The notes under the pieces were generated by a model, which was not told where the DNA came from, made no database searches, and saw only the letters and a program-made list of their open reading frames with translations. Positions 1 through 8,333 of a stretch of DNA of 10,186 nucleotides are shown here, piece after piece. The stretch lies in contig JALOSK010000052.1 of assembly GCA_025458465.1 (NCBI GenBank), forward strand, positions 1 to 10,186, given 5' to 3'. How positions within the stretch are numbered: the first letter of the stretch is position 1; every line of letters begins with the position of its first letter. Both the position numbers and the translations under genes were made by a program. Origin of the DNA: Sandarakinorhabdus sp. (lineage in GTDB: Bacteria > Pseudomonadota > Alphaproteobacteria > Sphingomonadales > Sphingomonadaceae).

Positions 1-708
<708 letters not shown>

Positions 709-712
<4 letters not shown>

Positions 713-2220
713 AAGCCCGCCACCAGTTGCAGCAGCGCCTGCCGGCCAAATGGCCCGGCGGCGCTGCCGGCATCGCCGGCATTGGCCAGGCTGGCCACCA
801 GGCGGACGCGCTGCGTCAACTGGCGTTCGACGCCGAGATCGATCCAATGCCGTGAGGGCGCGCCGGCCAGCGATGAGCGGTGGCGCCAGCCGGCCTGCAC
901 GGCCCACGGCCCGGTTTCCAGCGTCACCCGCGCCAGGCCGGCCAGCCGCGGCACCAGATCGGGTGTGAACCGGGCCACCTGATGCCCGGTTGCCATCAAC
1001 TGCACGGCCAATTGGGTGCCCGCCCCGAGCCGGCCGCGCCAGTTGGCGGCAACATCAAGCGCCTTCACCTCGCTGGCGGCCGCTGTCTGCCGGCGCCAGT
1101 CGAGGGTGAATGCCAGCCCCGGCAGGAAAGCCGGCGTGGCGATCAGGCCAAGGCTGCGGCCGGTGCCGGTGCGACTGGCCAGATCGTCAACACCGCGGGC
1201 CATCTGGCCGCGCAGCGCGATGCCGGGAAAGAATTCCCAGCGCCCCCCCGCCTGCCACAGCAGTTCTGACCGGCCGGCCAGCCAAGCCTGGCGCAGCCCC
1301 ACGGTTGCCACCAGATTTTCGGCGGCCGGCCGATCCTGCAGCAGCGGCACGGCGGCTTCGGCAAACAACTCGCGGGCATGGATGGTCCCGGCCTCCACCC
1401 GCAGCCGCCGCGCTTCGGCACCGGCGGCCAGGCTGATCGGTTCAGTGGCGCCGGGCAGCACAAGGCCGGTGGCACCGCTCACAACGGCGCGCGCCTGTGC
1501 CAGCCGGCTGCTGCCGTCCGGCTGCTGCTGCCCGCCGCTGGCCACGGCAAGGCGCCATTGCCAGCGCCCGCCGCCAGCAACGCCCAGCGCCAGATCGTGG
1601 TGATCGGCCCGTTCGCCGCCGTCCCGCCGCGTCGCCAGCAGCGCCCGGCCCCACAGCTGCGCCGCACCCAGATCCTGCGAAAACCGCCCCGCCAGGTGCC
1701 AGCGGCCCTGCCCGCTCGCCGCCAGCCCACCGGCAGCCGGCAGCGCCCCGCCCTGCGTGAAGCCCGCCGCCAGCCAGCCGTTGGCGCCGCCCGCCCGCAC
1801 ATCAAGGCCGGCGATGCCGCGATCCGCCTGCACCCCGGCCATCGACCACAACCGGCCACCGGCGGCAACCGGGGCCAGCGTCAGATCAACCACGCCGGCA
1901 AGGGCGCCGCTGCCCTGCGCCGCACCGGCCGGCCCGGCGCTCACCCGCGCGGTGTCGATCAGGGCGATCGGCAACACTGTCAGATCGAACCGCCCACCCG
2001 GGCCTGGCGTCAATCGCAGGCCGTCCAGGGTCACCAGCGTGCCCGCCAAGCCGGAAATCGACAGCCCGCGGCCCGCCGGCACCAGCAACGGCCAATCGGC
2101 CAGCGCTTCTGTGGGAAGCACCGCGCCGCGCCGCCGCCACGTTTCCGATGGCAAGGCATGTTCGCTCACCACGGCGGGGCGGGCGGTGCTGTCGATCTGG
2201 CTGGTGGCCGGCAGGTCCAT
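709..2220 (-). CDS. Reduced TonB-dependent-receptor-like outer-membrane barrel protein
   Basis: A 503-aa protein, about half the length of a typical TonB-dependent receptor, that keeps the receptor landmarks in order. Plug-end motifs are LVTLDGLRL (62-70), [19 protein letters not shown] (78-96) and [14 protein letters not shown] (102-115). Barrel motifs are [20 protein letters not shown] (284-303) and [19 protein letters not shown] (320-338). The last residue is Phe, as in outer-membrane barrels. The full receptor at 4959-8018 has a matching counterpart for each block. Odd points: the predicted N-terminus ([10 protein letters not shown]...) has no signal peptide or TonB box, and the frame is closed by a TGA about 75 bases upstream, so no start gives one. 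No clear Shine-Dalgarno precedes the ATG. It begins 28 nt after the hydroxylase stop, so translational coupling is plausible. It may be a minimal barrel, a protein exported by another route, or a receptor losing its N-terminus. Receptor kinship is fairly sure; transport function is not. Confidence 0.72.
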
Positions 2221-2248
2221 GGGCAGTGGGGAGCGGACGGCGCCGCTG

Positions 2249-3427
2249 TCAGCCGTTGTCCGGCGTGTAGCTTGCCACGCTTTCGAACATCGCGGTCAAC
2301 GCCTGCCGTTCCAGCGCGGACAGTTCCGGCCGCCACACTTCGAACAGCAGGATGGCGCGCGGTGCATCGCTGTCGTTCCAGGCCTCATGCTCGATGCTGT
2401 CGTCGAACAGCAACACCTCGCCGGCGCGCACGTGGCGGGTTTCGGCGCCCACGCGCAGCCGGCAGCCATCCGGCACGATCAGCGGCAGGTGGCAGATCAG
2501 CCGCGTGTTGAGCATGCCATGGTGCGGCGGAATATGGGTGCGCGGGGCAAGGATGGAAAACAGCGCCATCGGGGCAGTGCCGGCAATCTGCGGCAATGGC
2601 GCGCCAGCCAGCGCGGCCATGGTGGCCGGGCAACGGGCGGCGTGATCGGCGATGGGCAGGCCGTTGTGATAAAGATGGAAGGCGCTCCAGCGGGCGTCGT
2701 CCAGCAGGGCGTGGCCCTTGTTGGGGCGCGAGGGATCGGCCTGCACATAGGGTGCAAGGCCGGCGCCGCTGGACAACACCGCCTCGGCCTCGGCACGAAT
2801 GGCCGGCAGCGCCTCGGCAAGCGCGCGCGCCCACGCAAAATCTGCCGGATCATAGAAGGGAACCTGCGGCAGGCGCGGATAATAGAAGCTCGTTGGCTGC
2901 TGCAGGTAAGGCTGGCTGCGCCCTGTCACGATCTGCAGCGCTTCGGCAAAGCGCGGGCCGACGACGTCCGGCGCCACCCCTGCATCGGCAAGCGCGCCCA
3001 TCATGTCGGTCTCGAACCGTTCGAACAGGGCATCACGCGCGGCAGCAGCGCGTTGCAGGCGGGCGACGAGATCGGCAGGCAACTGCCGACCTTCGGCCAT
3101 GCGCAACGCCCGTTCATACCAGGCGATGGCAGCGCGGTCGTCGCCATCGCGGGCCTGCACATCGCCGGCCATCACCAACGGATAGGGATTGGTGGGATCG
3201 GCCTCCAGAACCTTCGCCAGGGCGGCCATCACCGCGGGGCGATCATCCAGCAGCTCGCACGCCTGCGCCAGCCACAGCCAGATCTGCACCGTCGCCCGGC
3301 CGCTGGCCGCAATGGTATCAAAGGCCTGGCGCGCCGCCCGGCCATCGCCGCGCTGCAACGCCGCGATGCCGGCCTGCGCCGTGCGTTCCAGCGCCGCTTT
3401 CTGGGGATCGTCCATGTCCTTCGTCAT
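2249..3427 (-). CDS. TPR-containing aspartyl/asparaginyl beta-hydroxylase-family Fe(II)/2-oxoglutarate oxygenase
   Basis: A 392-aa protein with no signal peptide or membrane segment, so probably cytoplasmic. Residues about 15-115 form two to three tetratricopeptide-like helical repeats (for example VMAGDVQARDGDDRAAIAWY), a likely protein-binding module. Residues about 175-370 are the catalytic double-stranded beta-helix of the AspH/LpxO family. The first iron ligand is His302 in PHHGMLNTRLICHLPL and the second is His347 in FDDSIEHEAW. Arg357, exactly ten residues after His347, and Ser291, eleven before His302, match the 2-oxoglutarate-binding Arg and Ser of mammalian AspH. As in that enzyme, Gly304 sits where other oxygenases have the carboxylate ligand. 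The family hydroxylates Asp/Asn side chains of proteins or lipid A acyl chains; the target here is unknown. It is the middle gene of a leftward group, 63 nt after the 93-aa gene and 28 nt before the barrel gene. The ATG at 3425-3427 is used; a second in-frame ATG (3413-3415) preceded by AAGGAC is possible. Confidence 0.86.
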   Translation of the reverse strand: MTKDMDDPQKAALERTAQAGIAALQRGDGRAARQAFDTIAASGRATVQIWLWLAQACELLDDRPAVMAALAKVLEADPTNPYPLVMAGDVQARDGDDRAAIAWYERALRMAEGRQLPADLVARLQRAAAARDALFERFETDMMGALADAGVAPDVVGPRFAEALQIVTGRSQPYLQQPTSFYYPRLPQVPFYDPADFAWARALAEALPAIRAEAEAVLSSGAGLAPYVQADPSRPNKGHALLDDARWSAFHLYHNGLPIADHAARCPATMAALAGAPLPQIAGTAPMALFSILAPRTHIPPHHGMLNTRLICHLPLIVPDGCRLRVGAETRHVRAGEVLLFDDSIEHEAWNDSDAPRAILLFEVWRPELSALERQALTAMFESVASYTPDNG

Positions 3428-3428
3428 A

Positions 3429-3472
3429 GCCTGCGCCGCCGGTGACGTAACCCCCCAAGTGCCGGCGCAGGC
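3429..3472 (-). repeat. 10-bp perfect inverted repeat before the hydroxylase gene
   Basis: GCCTGCGCCG at 3429-3438 and its exact complement at 3463-3472 enclose a 24-nt loop. On the minus-strand transcript this hairpin lies in the 63-nt gap between the secreted-protein gene and the hydroxylase gene. Its second arm ends one base before the hydroxylase ATG, covering the place where a ribosome binding site would be. No T-run follows, so it is not a standard terminator. It could attenuate or couple translation of the downstream gene. Confidence 0.45.
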
Positions 3473-3490
3473 CGCGTATAGGCGTGGCGC

Positions 3491-3772
3491 TTACTGCCCG
3501 CCGGGGCGGGACATGGTGGCATTGTTGAGCTCGCGGGCGAATTGCTGGTTGGTATCCTGCACATATTGCCATTGCTGGCGCGTCAGGCACGTCTTCTTCG
3601 CCTTCACCAGGCTGCCGGTCTCGCGTTCGCGCTTGCAGACGATTTCCTGGCTCTTGTCGGCGGGGCCAGCCGCCGTGGGAGGCGCCACCTGGGTGGTCTG
3701 GGCGCCCACTGGCGCGGCCAGCAGGGCGGCTGGCATCATAGCGATCAACAGGGCAGCTTGTGCGGTGCGCAT
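3491..3772 (-). CDS. Small secreted two-cysteine protein, function unknown
   Basis: A 93-aa protein. Residues 1-24 form a classical Sec signal peptide: Arg2, then a hydrophobic core rich in Ala/Leu/Ile/Met, then a cleavage site at PVGA|QTTQ, giving a mature periplasmic or secreted protein of about 69 residues. A Pro/Ala/Thr-rich linker follows. The core is EIVCKRERETGSLVKAKKTC followed by LTRQQWQ, with two cysteines 16 residues apart that could form one disulphide. Small exported proteins with a Cys...ETGS...Cys-x-TR-x-x-W pattern are widespread in sphingomonads and caulobacters, from memory, and have no assigned role that I can name. A Shine-Dalgarno GGGAG (3779-3783) lies 6 nt before the ATG, which fixes the start. 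It is the first gene of the leftward group and is divergent from the sulfotransferase-like gene. Confidence 0.85.
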   Translation of the reverse strand: MRTAQAALLIAMMPAALLAAPVGAQTTQVAPPTAAGPADKSQEIVCKRERETGSLVKAKKTCLTRQQWQYVQDTNQQFARELNNATMSRPGGQ

Positions 3773-3841
3773 CAGAATCTCCCGGAGGCAAGGTCGTTGC
3801 AGGGTGGTTGCACTTTCCGGGCGGGCCCGTCAAATGACCAT
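3773..3841. promoter_or_regulatory. Divergent intergenic region between the leftward gene group and the sulfotransferase-like gene
   Basis: Only 69 bp separate the ATG of the secreted-protein gene (minus strand) from the GTG of the sulfotransferase-like gene (plus strand), so promoters for both directions probably lie here or overlap one another's leader. I see an 8-bp palindrome, CGGGCCCG (3822-3829), close to the plus-strand start, but no convincing -35/-10 pair. The promoter role is inferred from gene layout only. Confidence 0.5.
3779..3783 (-). promoter_or_regulatory. Ribosome binding site of the 93-aa secreted protein
   Basis: GGGAG on the minus strand, six bases from the ATG at 3770-3772. 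It supports that start and is the clearest Shine-Dalgarno in the leftward gene group. Confidence 0.7.
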
Positions 3842-4837
3842 GTGACCACCATCGCTTCCGATCCGGCCTGGCTGGCCCATCGTTATGATCCTGCGCAGGA
3901 CGCTGTGCACTTCCGCCAGACGCCGCGCGAGGCCCATGGCCGTGCCACCTTCCTGACCGATGAATATCTGGGCGCCGCGTCGCCGACAGTGATGGCGCGG
4001 GCGCAAGCGGTGACGCAGGCAGGCCCGCAGGCGCCCCTGCATTTCGTGCTGCACAGCGCGTTCTGCTGTTCCACGCTGCTGGCCCGCGCCTTTGATGCGC
4101 CCGGCCTTGCGATGGGTCTGAAGGAGCCGGTGATCCTGAACGATCTGATCGGCTGGCAGCTGCGGGGCGGCGATGGCCGCCAGATTGCCGCCGTTCTGGA
4201 TGGGGTGCTCACCCTTCTGGCCCGGCCGTTCGCGCCGGGCGAGGCGGTGGTGATCAAGCCCAGCAACGTCGTCAACGCGATGGCGCCGCTGATGCTGCAA
4301 TTGCGGCCCCAGGCGCGGGCGCTGTTGCTGCACGCGCCCTTGCGGGTCTTTCTGGGATCGGTGGCGCGCAAGGGCATGGACGGCCGCATCTGGGTACGCG
4401 AATTGCTGCTGAAGCAATTGCGGCAGGGCCTGCATGTGTTCGGCTTTGCTGGCGAGGATTATCTGGGCCAGACCGATCTGCAGGTGGCCGCCATGGGTTG
4501 GCTGGCCCAGCACGCCCTGTTCGCGCGCCTTGCGGCGCAGTTCGGGCCGCAAGTGGCGACGCTGGATTCGGAAACCCTGATGGCCAGGCCCGACAAGGCG
4601 ATGGCCGCGCTGTGCCGGCTGTTCGGCGTTCCGCTGGATGTGCCGGCGGTGGTGAAGGGGCCAATCTTCTCCAGCCACAGCAAGTTCGGTCAGGCCTTCA
4701 CGGCCGAAGACCGGGCCGCCGAACGCGCGGCCGAAGCGGCGCACGCCGACGAGATCGAGAAGGTTGCGGTGTGGGCGGAGGCCGTGGCCAAGGCCGCCGG
4801 CGTGCCGCTGCACCTGCCCCGCCCCCTGCTGCCCTGA
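3842..4837 (+). CDS. Sulfotransferase-like P-loop protein
   Basis: A protein of 331 aa when started at GTG 3842. That start is chosen because the segment beginning about residue 9 (WLAHRYDPAQDAVHF, then EAHGRATFLTDEYL at 30-43) reads like a conserved family N-terminus; sequence further upstream has no family character. The Shine-Dalgarno is weak. A phosphosulfate-binding-loop-like motif follows, LHFVLHSAFCCSTLLARAFD (66-85), with LKEP (93-96) after it. VVIKPSNVVNA lies near 136-146, and LLLHAPLRVFLGSVARKG near 161-178 is in the place of the 3'-phosphate-binding Arg/Ser segment. GPIFSSHSKFGQAF near 274 is close to the C-terminus. The classic PKSGTT loop is replaced by HSAFCCST, so this belongs to a divergent branch and transfer of sulfate from PAPS is not proven. 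No signal peptide is present, so it is probably cytoplasmic. It is divergent from the hydroxylase group and convergent with the full-length receptor. A kinase-like P-loop role is the alternative. Confidence 0.68.
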   Translation: MTTIASDPAWLAHRYDPAQDAVHFRQTPREAHGRATFLTDEYLGAASPTVMARAQAVTQAGPQAPLHFVLHSAFCCSTLLARAFDAPGLAMGLKEPVILNDLIGWQLRGGDGRQIAAVLDGVLTLLARPFAPGEAVVIKPSNVVNAMAPLMLQLRPQARALLLHAPLRVFLGSVARKGMDGRIWVRELLLKQLRQGLHVFGFAGEDYLGQTDLQVAAMGWLAQHALFARLAAQFGPQVATLDSETLMARPDKAMAALCRLFGVPLDVPAVVKGPIFSSHSKFGQAFTAEDRAAERAAEAAHADEIEKVAVWAEAVAKAAGVPLHLPRPLLP

Positions 4838-4845
4838 ACAACCAA

Positions 4846-4871
4846 GGGCGGTCAGCCATGCTGCGCCGCCC
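4846..4871 (+). terminator. Possible hairpin downstream of the sulfotransferase-like gene
   Basis: GGGCGG (4846-4851) pairs with CCGCCC (4866-4871), and inside it CAGC (4853-4856) pairs with GCTG (4860-4863) around a 3-nt loop. It starts 8 bases after the stop codon at 4835-4837. The run after it, GTAGCGTTT, is only weakly T-rich, so termination here is uncertain; the stronger hairpin at 4907-4932 may act instead. Confidence 0.4.
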
Positions 4872-4889
4872 GTAGCGTTTCGGCCTTCA

Positions 4890-4932
4890 CAACGGAAACA
4901 AAAGAAAAGGGCGGGTGTTGCCACCCGCCCTT
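4890..4932 (-). terminator. Rho-independent terminator of the TonB-dependent receptor gene
   Basis: AAGGGCGGGTG (4907-4917) and its exact complement (4922-4932) form an 11-bp stem with a 4-nt loop. On the minus strand the stem is followed by TTCTTTTGTTT, a good T-rich tract, and it lies 26 bases beyond the receptor stop at 4959. On the plus strand the tail is TCCCTTGT, so it may also stop transcription from the convergent sulfotransferase-like gene, but less well. Confidence 0.82.
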
Positions 4933-4958
4933 CCCTTGTGCCCTTGCAGGCGCCCGCC

Positions 4959-7900
4959 TCAGAAGCGGACGTTGACCTGCATCGTGTAGCGGCGGCCGAT
5001 CGCGTCGTAGGTCGACGGGAAGGTGTTGCCGCTGTTGAAGGCGGTCGAACCAGCCTGGCCACCAACCAGCGGCGGCTGCTTGTCGAACAGGTTGTTGACC
5101 GTCATCAGCACCGTCAGGTTGTCGCTCACGTTGAAGCGGCCCGTCAGGTCGAAGTAGTCGTAGGCAGAGATACGCCGGAACGCCGGGAAGAACGGCGCGC
5201 CGTCACCGCCCTGCGCCACCGGCGCAGCATTCAGCGGTTCCTGGATGACGCTGTCGATGTGGCGCCACAGCAGCGACAGATCGAAGGCGTCGAAGCCCAG
5301 GGTGGTGCGGACCTGCGACTGCCACTTCGGCTGGATCGAGCCGGTGAACGAGCAGTTCGGGCTGAAGAAGCCAACGCACTCGCGGTTGATCGCGGTCGGG
5401 GTGGCCTGGAACTGGGAACGGAAGGTGTAGTTGAAGTTCCCGTTGATGCCCAGGCGAGCGAAGCCGAGATCGGTCGAGTAGGCGACGTTCACGTCCAGAC
5501 CATCGGTCTTCAGACGGCCCAGGTTCGACAGCGGACGCGGCAGACCGAAGGCTTCACCATCGAACGTACCCGTATCCGGGTTGCGGATGATGGCCAGGCA
5601 GGCCGGGTTGGTGGCGCTGGCTGCGGTCAGGTTGGCAAAGCAGGCGTTGATCGAGTCGCCCGGCAGCGGGCTGGTGATCGCGTCACGCACGCCGATGTTG
5701 TAGTAGTCGATCGTGATGGCCAGGCCCGGCGCGAACGCCGGCTGGATCACAGCGCCAATCGTCCAGCTGTCCGACTTTTCCGGACGGACGTTCGGGTTGC
5801 CGCCGCCGTAGGCAGTGGCCTGACCAGCCGGCGGGTTTCCGGTGGCGCCGTATTGGCCGACGGTCATACCCTGCGCCAGACAGACTGCCCGCAAGTTGGC
5901 ATTCGCGAGTGCCGGGTTCAGCAGCAGACCGGAAGTCGGATCGACCGAGGCCGGGTCGAGCGTGCCAGCGCACGGATCGGTGCCAAGGTTGGTCAGGCCG
6001 CGCGCGACCGGCGAGAAGAGTTCGCCGATGTTCGGGGCGCGGACGGCGCGGCTGTAGTTACCGCGGATCTTGAAGCCCTTGGTGAATTCCCAGGTACCGC
6101 CAGCCTTCCAGGTGAAGGCATCGAACGTGGGCTTGCCCGGCGCATTGACTTCATAAGCCGAGTAGCGCGCACCGGCTTCCACGGTCAGGTTTTCGAAGAA
6201 CGGCTTGCCCTGCAGCAGCGGGGCGATGACTTCGCCGTAGACTTCCTTCACGTTGTACGAGCCATTGACACGCGGGGTCGGACCACCGCCGCCGCCAAGC
6301 TGGCCGCGCAGCGAGATGTCGTCGGGGATCACGGCTGCGCCATAATCGCGATATTCGGCACCAACGGCGAAACCGATGGCTTCCGCGTCACCGAAACCGA
6401 TCCCGAGATCGCCGGACAACAGGGCGCGGACCTGGGTCAGCGACGTGGTGCGACGGGTGGAAGCGTCAGCCTCGATGAACTGGGACATTTCCGGCGTGAT
6501 GCTGCCGGCCGGACCGAACAGGTTCAGCGGGACGCAGGCCGCGTTGCCGCTGAGGCAGGTGTTCGGGTTGGTGGCGAACACGGCTTCCACGACGCGGTCG
6601 TTGATCAGGTAACCGGTGTCACGGGCGATGTTCTCGCTCTCGCCATAGCTGGCCGACACGTCCCAATCGACGGTGTTGGTCAGCTTGCCACGGAAACCGG
6701 CCTGATAATCGAACAGGGTCGTGGTGTACTCGCTGTCACGCGTACCGGATTCCACGGTGCGGCGGCTGATCGGCACGCGCACCTGGCGGAAGTTCGGATC
6801 GGACGGGTTGACCGCCGTTGCCGCCGCATCGCACTCCGCCTGCGAGAAGCGCGGGGTGTAGGTGATGAGGTTGGTGACCGGATCGCGGGCCGGGGTGGTG
6901 TTGAAACCGCAATACTGGTTGCGGATGTTGGCGGGCAGGAACGGGTTGGACAGCGGCAGGTTCACCGTCTGCGCGAACAGGCCCGACGGCGCGATGATGG
7001 TGCGCACCGTGTTCTTCGAGAACATCCCGCGGCCATAGACCTCGATGTTGTCGGTGATCTCGTAGTTGGCCTTGGCGAAGATGTTGAAACGCTGGAACGG
7101 CGTCTGGAAGATGTTGAACGGGTTGAAGTTGAAATCCTGATAGAACGGCACGGCGGTGGTGCTGTCCGGCGACAACTGCGTGTTGCCGATGTTGGGCACG
7201 TTCGGATCGGTGTTCGGCAGGCCGTTCGGCAGCAGCGGACGCATGCCGAACAGGCGCGAGGGCACGCCGGTCGGCGAACCGCCACCCACGCCGCCGCTGA
7301 AGCTGGAGATGCCGTCGCGCGAGATCGGACGATCACCCTGGAACACCGGATCGACCTTCTGGTAGCCCAGCGAGATCACCGCGTTGCCCTTGCCGTCGGC
7401 AAAGTCGCCGCCGACGGTCAGGTCGGTGCGGAAACGATAGCCGTCACCACGCTCGCTGATGCCGTTGGAGACCTGCAGGTCAACGCCGGTGAAGTTCTTC
7501 TTGGTGACGAAGTTGACGACGCCGGTGATGGCATCGGCACCATAGGTGGTCACGGCGGCGCCGGTCAGCGCGTCAACGCGCTCGACGAGGGCCAGCGGGA
7601 TGTTGTTGAGGTCGACGACGCCGCCGAGGCCGGCCGGCGCGATGCGCTGACCGTCGAGCAGGACGAGGTTGCGGTTCGCGCCGAGGCCGCGAAGGTCGAC
7701 GAAGCTGGCGCCGCCGTTGCCGTTGTTCACGGCCGAACCGATGTTCGGCACGATACCCGGGATTTCACGCAGCACTTCTTCGGCGACGTTGGCGCCGCGC
7801 AGCTGGATGGTTTCGGCGGTGGTCACGGTGACCGGCGACGAGGAAACCAGGTTCGGGTTGCGGATGAGGGTACCGGTGACGACGATTTCCGCGTCAGAGG

Positions 7901-8018
7901 CTTCGGCTTCGGCGGTGGCCGTCTGCGCGAAGGCCGGGGCCGCCATCATGGCAAGAGCCAGCGTCGCAGCGCTGGACGTCAGCGCAAGCCGCCGGTGCGA
8001 ATTCTTGAATTGCGTCAC
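4959..8018 (-). CDS. TonB-dependent outer-membrane receptor
   Basis: A 1,019-aa ligand-gated outer-membrane transporter powered by TonB-ExbBD; the substrate is unknown. The start is GTG 8018: it has an AAGGA ribosome site 7 nt upstream and yields a clean signal peptide (residues 1-31, cleavage AFA|Q). The frame is open further upstream but gives no sensible N-terminus. A TonB-box-like EIVVTG lies at 44-49. The plug runs from about 58 to 171 with VAEEVLREIPGIVPN (78-92), LRGLGANRNLVLLDGQRI (109-126) and YGADAITGVVNFV (159-171). The barrel has EVYGEVIAPLLQGKPFFENL near 592 and RGNYSRAVRAPNIGELF near 650, and ends VNVRF with the usual C-terminal Phe. Ten cysteines fall in five close pairs, all in the mature protein, probably loop disulphides. 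The gene is monocistronic as far as seen, with its own terminator, and divergent from cysDN. Blocks match the reduced 503-aa barrel at 709-2220. Confidence 0.93.
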   Translation of the reverse strand: MTQFKNSHRRLALTSSAATLALAMMAAPAFAQTATAEAEASDAEIVVTGTLIRNPNLVSSSPVTVTTAETIQLRGANVAEEVLREIPGIVPNIGSAVNNGNGGASFVDLRGLGANRNLVLLDGQRIAPAGLGGVVDLNNIPLALVERVDALTGAAVTTYGADAITGVVNFVTKKNFTGVDLQVSNGISERGDGYRFRTDLTVGGDFADGKGNAVISLGYQKVDPVFQGDRPISRDGISSFSGGVGGGSPTGVPSRLFGMRPLLPNGLPNTDPNVPNIGNTQLSPDSTTAVPFYQDFNFNPFNIFQTPFQRFNIFAKANYEITDNIEVYGRGMFSKNTVRTIIAPSGLFAQTVNLPLSNPFLPANIRNQYCGFNTTPARDPVTNLITYTPRFSQAECDAAATAVNPSDPNFRQVRVPISRRTVESGTRDSEYTTTLFDYQAGFRGKLTNTVDWDVSASYGESENIARDTGYLINDRVVEAVFATNPNTCLSGNAACVPLNLFGPAGSITPEMSQFIEADASTRRTTSLTQVRALLSGDLGIGFGDAEAIGFAVGAEYRDYGAAVIPDDISLRGQLGGGGGPTPRVNGSYNVKEVYGEVIAPLLQGKPFFENLTVEAGARYSAYEVNAPGKPTFDAFTWKAGGTWEFTKGFKIRGNYSRAVRAPNIGELFSPVARGLTNLGTDPCAGTLDPASVDPTSGLLLNPALANANLRAVCLAQGMTVGQYGATGNPPAGQATAYGGGNPNVRPEKSDSWTIGAVIQPAFAPGLAITIDYYNIGVRDAITSPLPGDSINACFANLTAASATNPACLAIIRNPDTGTFDGEAFGLPRPLSNLGRLKTDGLDVNVAYSTDLGFARLGINGNFNYTFRSQFQATPTAINRECVGFFSPNCSFTGSIQPKWQSQVRTTLGFDAFDLSLLWRHIDSVIQEPLNAAPVAQGGDGAPFFPAFRRISAYDYFDLTGRFNVSDNLTVLMTVNNLFDKQPPLVGGQAGSTAFNSGNTFPSTYDAIGRRYTMQVNVRF

Positions 8019-8025
8019 GGTGTGT

Positions 8026-8031
8026 TCCTTC
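8026..8031 (-). promoter_or_regulatory. Ribosome binding site that fixes the receptor GTG start
   Basis: GAAGGA on the minus strand, seven bases from the GTG at 8016-8018. Together with the signal peptide that starts at this codon, it argues against the longer open frame that reaches back to 8264. Confidence 0.75.
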
Positions 8032-8229
8032 TTCTGACCAATTTCCAGGACATCGCGCAGCGCCAGCAGAACGCCTCCCAGCCTCTCGACCGCGATCCAT
8101 TCCCCTGACGGCACCACTGCCGGCACGACAGCACAATGCCCAGCCCCTCTCAGGCCTGTGACGCTTCTGTGAAAAGCGCGACCCTGTGTAAAGGCAGCAA
8201 ACGTGGAAGTGGGCGTTTCCGCCTCCCTG

Positions 8230-8263
8230 TGTGTCCAATTCGCCACATGCCGGTTCGGACACA
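8230..8263. repeat. 7-bp inverted repeat, candidate operator
   Basis: TGTGTCC (8230-8236) and its exact complement GGACACA (8257-8263) are separated by 20 bp, with arm centres about 27 bp apart. It lies about 90 bp before cysD and about 210 bp before the receptor start, and is flanked by the GCAAACGT direct repeats. Position and symmetry would suit a regulator of one or both divergent genes. It is short enough to arise by chance. Confidence 0.35.
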
Positions 8264-8312
8264 TCTTGCAAACGTCGGGGCCGCGAGGGCGCAGGCTTCC
8301 GGTGCCGGTGGC

Positions 8313-8333
8313 CGGGCCTTTTCTTTTGGCCCG
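8313..8333 (+). repeat. Small hairpin in the cysD leader
   Basis: CGGGCC (8313-8318) pairs with GGCCCG (8328-8333) around the pyrimidine-only loop TTTTCTTTT. It ends 19 bases before the cysD ATG, where it could affect translation or mark a processing site. It is too weak for a terminator call and its role is unknown. Confidence 0.35.

Noticed and set aside
1757..3445. A 562-codon plus-strand open frame opposite the barrel and hydroxylase genes.
   Set aside because: It crosses two genes whose minus-strand proteins have clear family motifs. Its own translation is Arg/Ala/His-rich without a domain.
3542..3841. In-frame upstream extension of the sulfotransferase-like protein (extra 100 residues).
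   Set aside because: It lies antisense to the secreted-protein gene, which has a good ribosome site and signal peptide, and has no family similarity. GTG 3842 is preferred.
3830..5065. A 411-codon minus-strand open frame opposite the sulfotransferase-like gene.
   Set aside because: It runs through the receptor terminator and part of the receptor gene, and shows no domain. The plus-strand frame has the conserved motifs.
4764..8108. A 1,114-codon open frame on the plus strand through the receptor gene.
   Set aside because: It is the complement of a highly biased high-GC coding gene. The minus-strand frame has signal peptide, plug, barrel motifs and terminator, while the plus-strand translation has no recognisable domain and is Arg/Ala/Gly-rich.
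8019..8264. In-frame upstream extension of the TonB-dependent receptor (82 more residues).
   Set aside because: It would bury the signal peptide inside the protein. The GTG at 8018 has a well-placed ribosome site.
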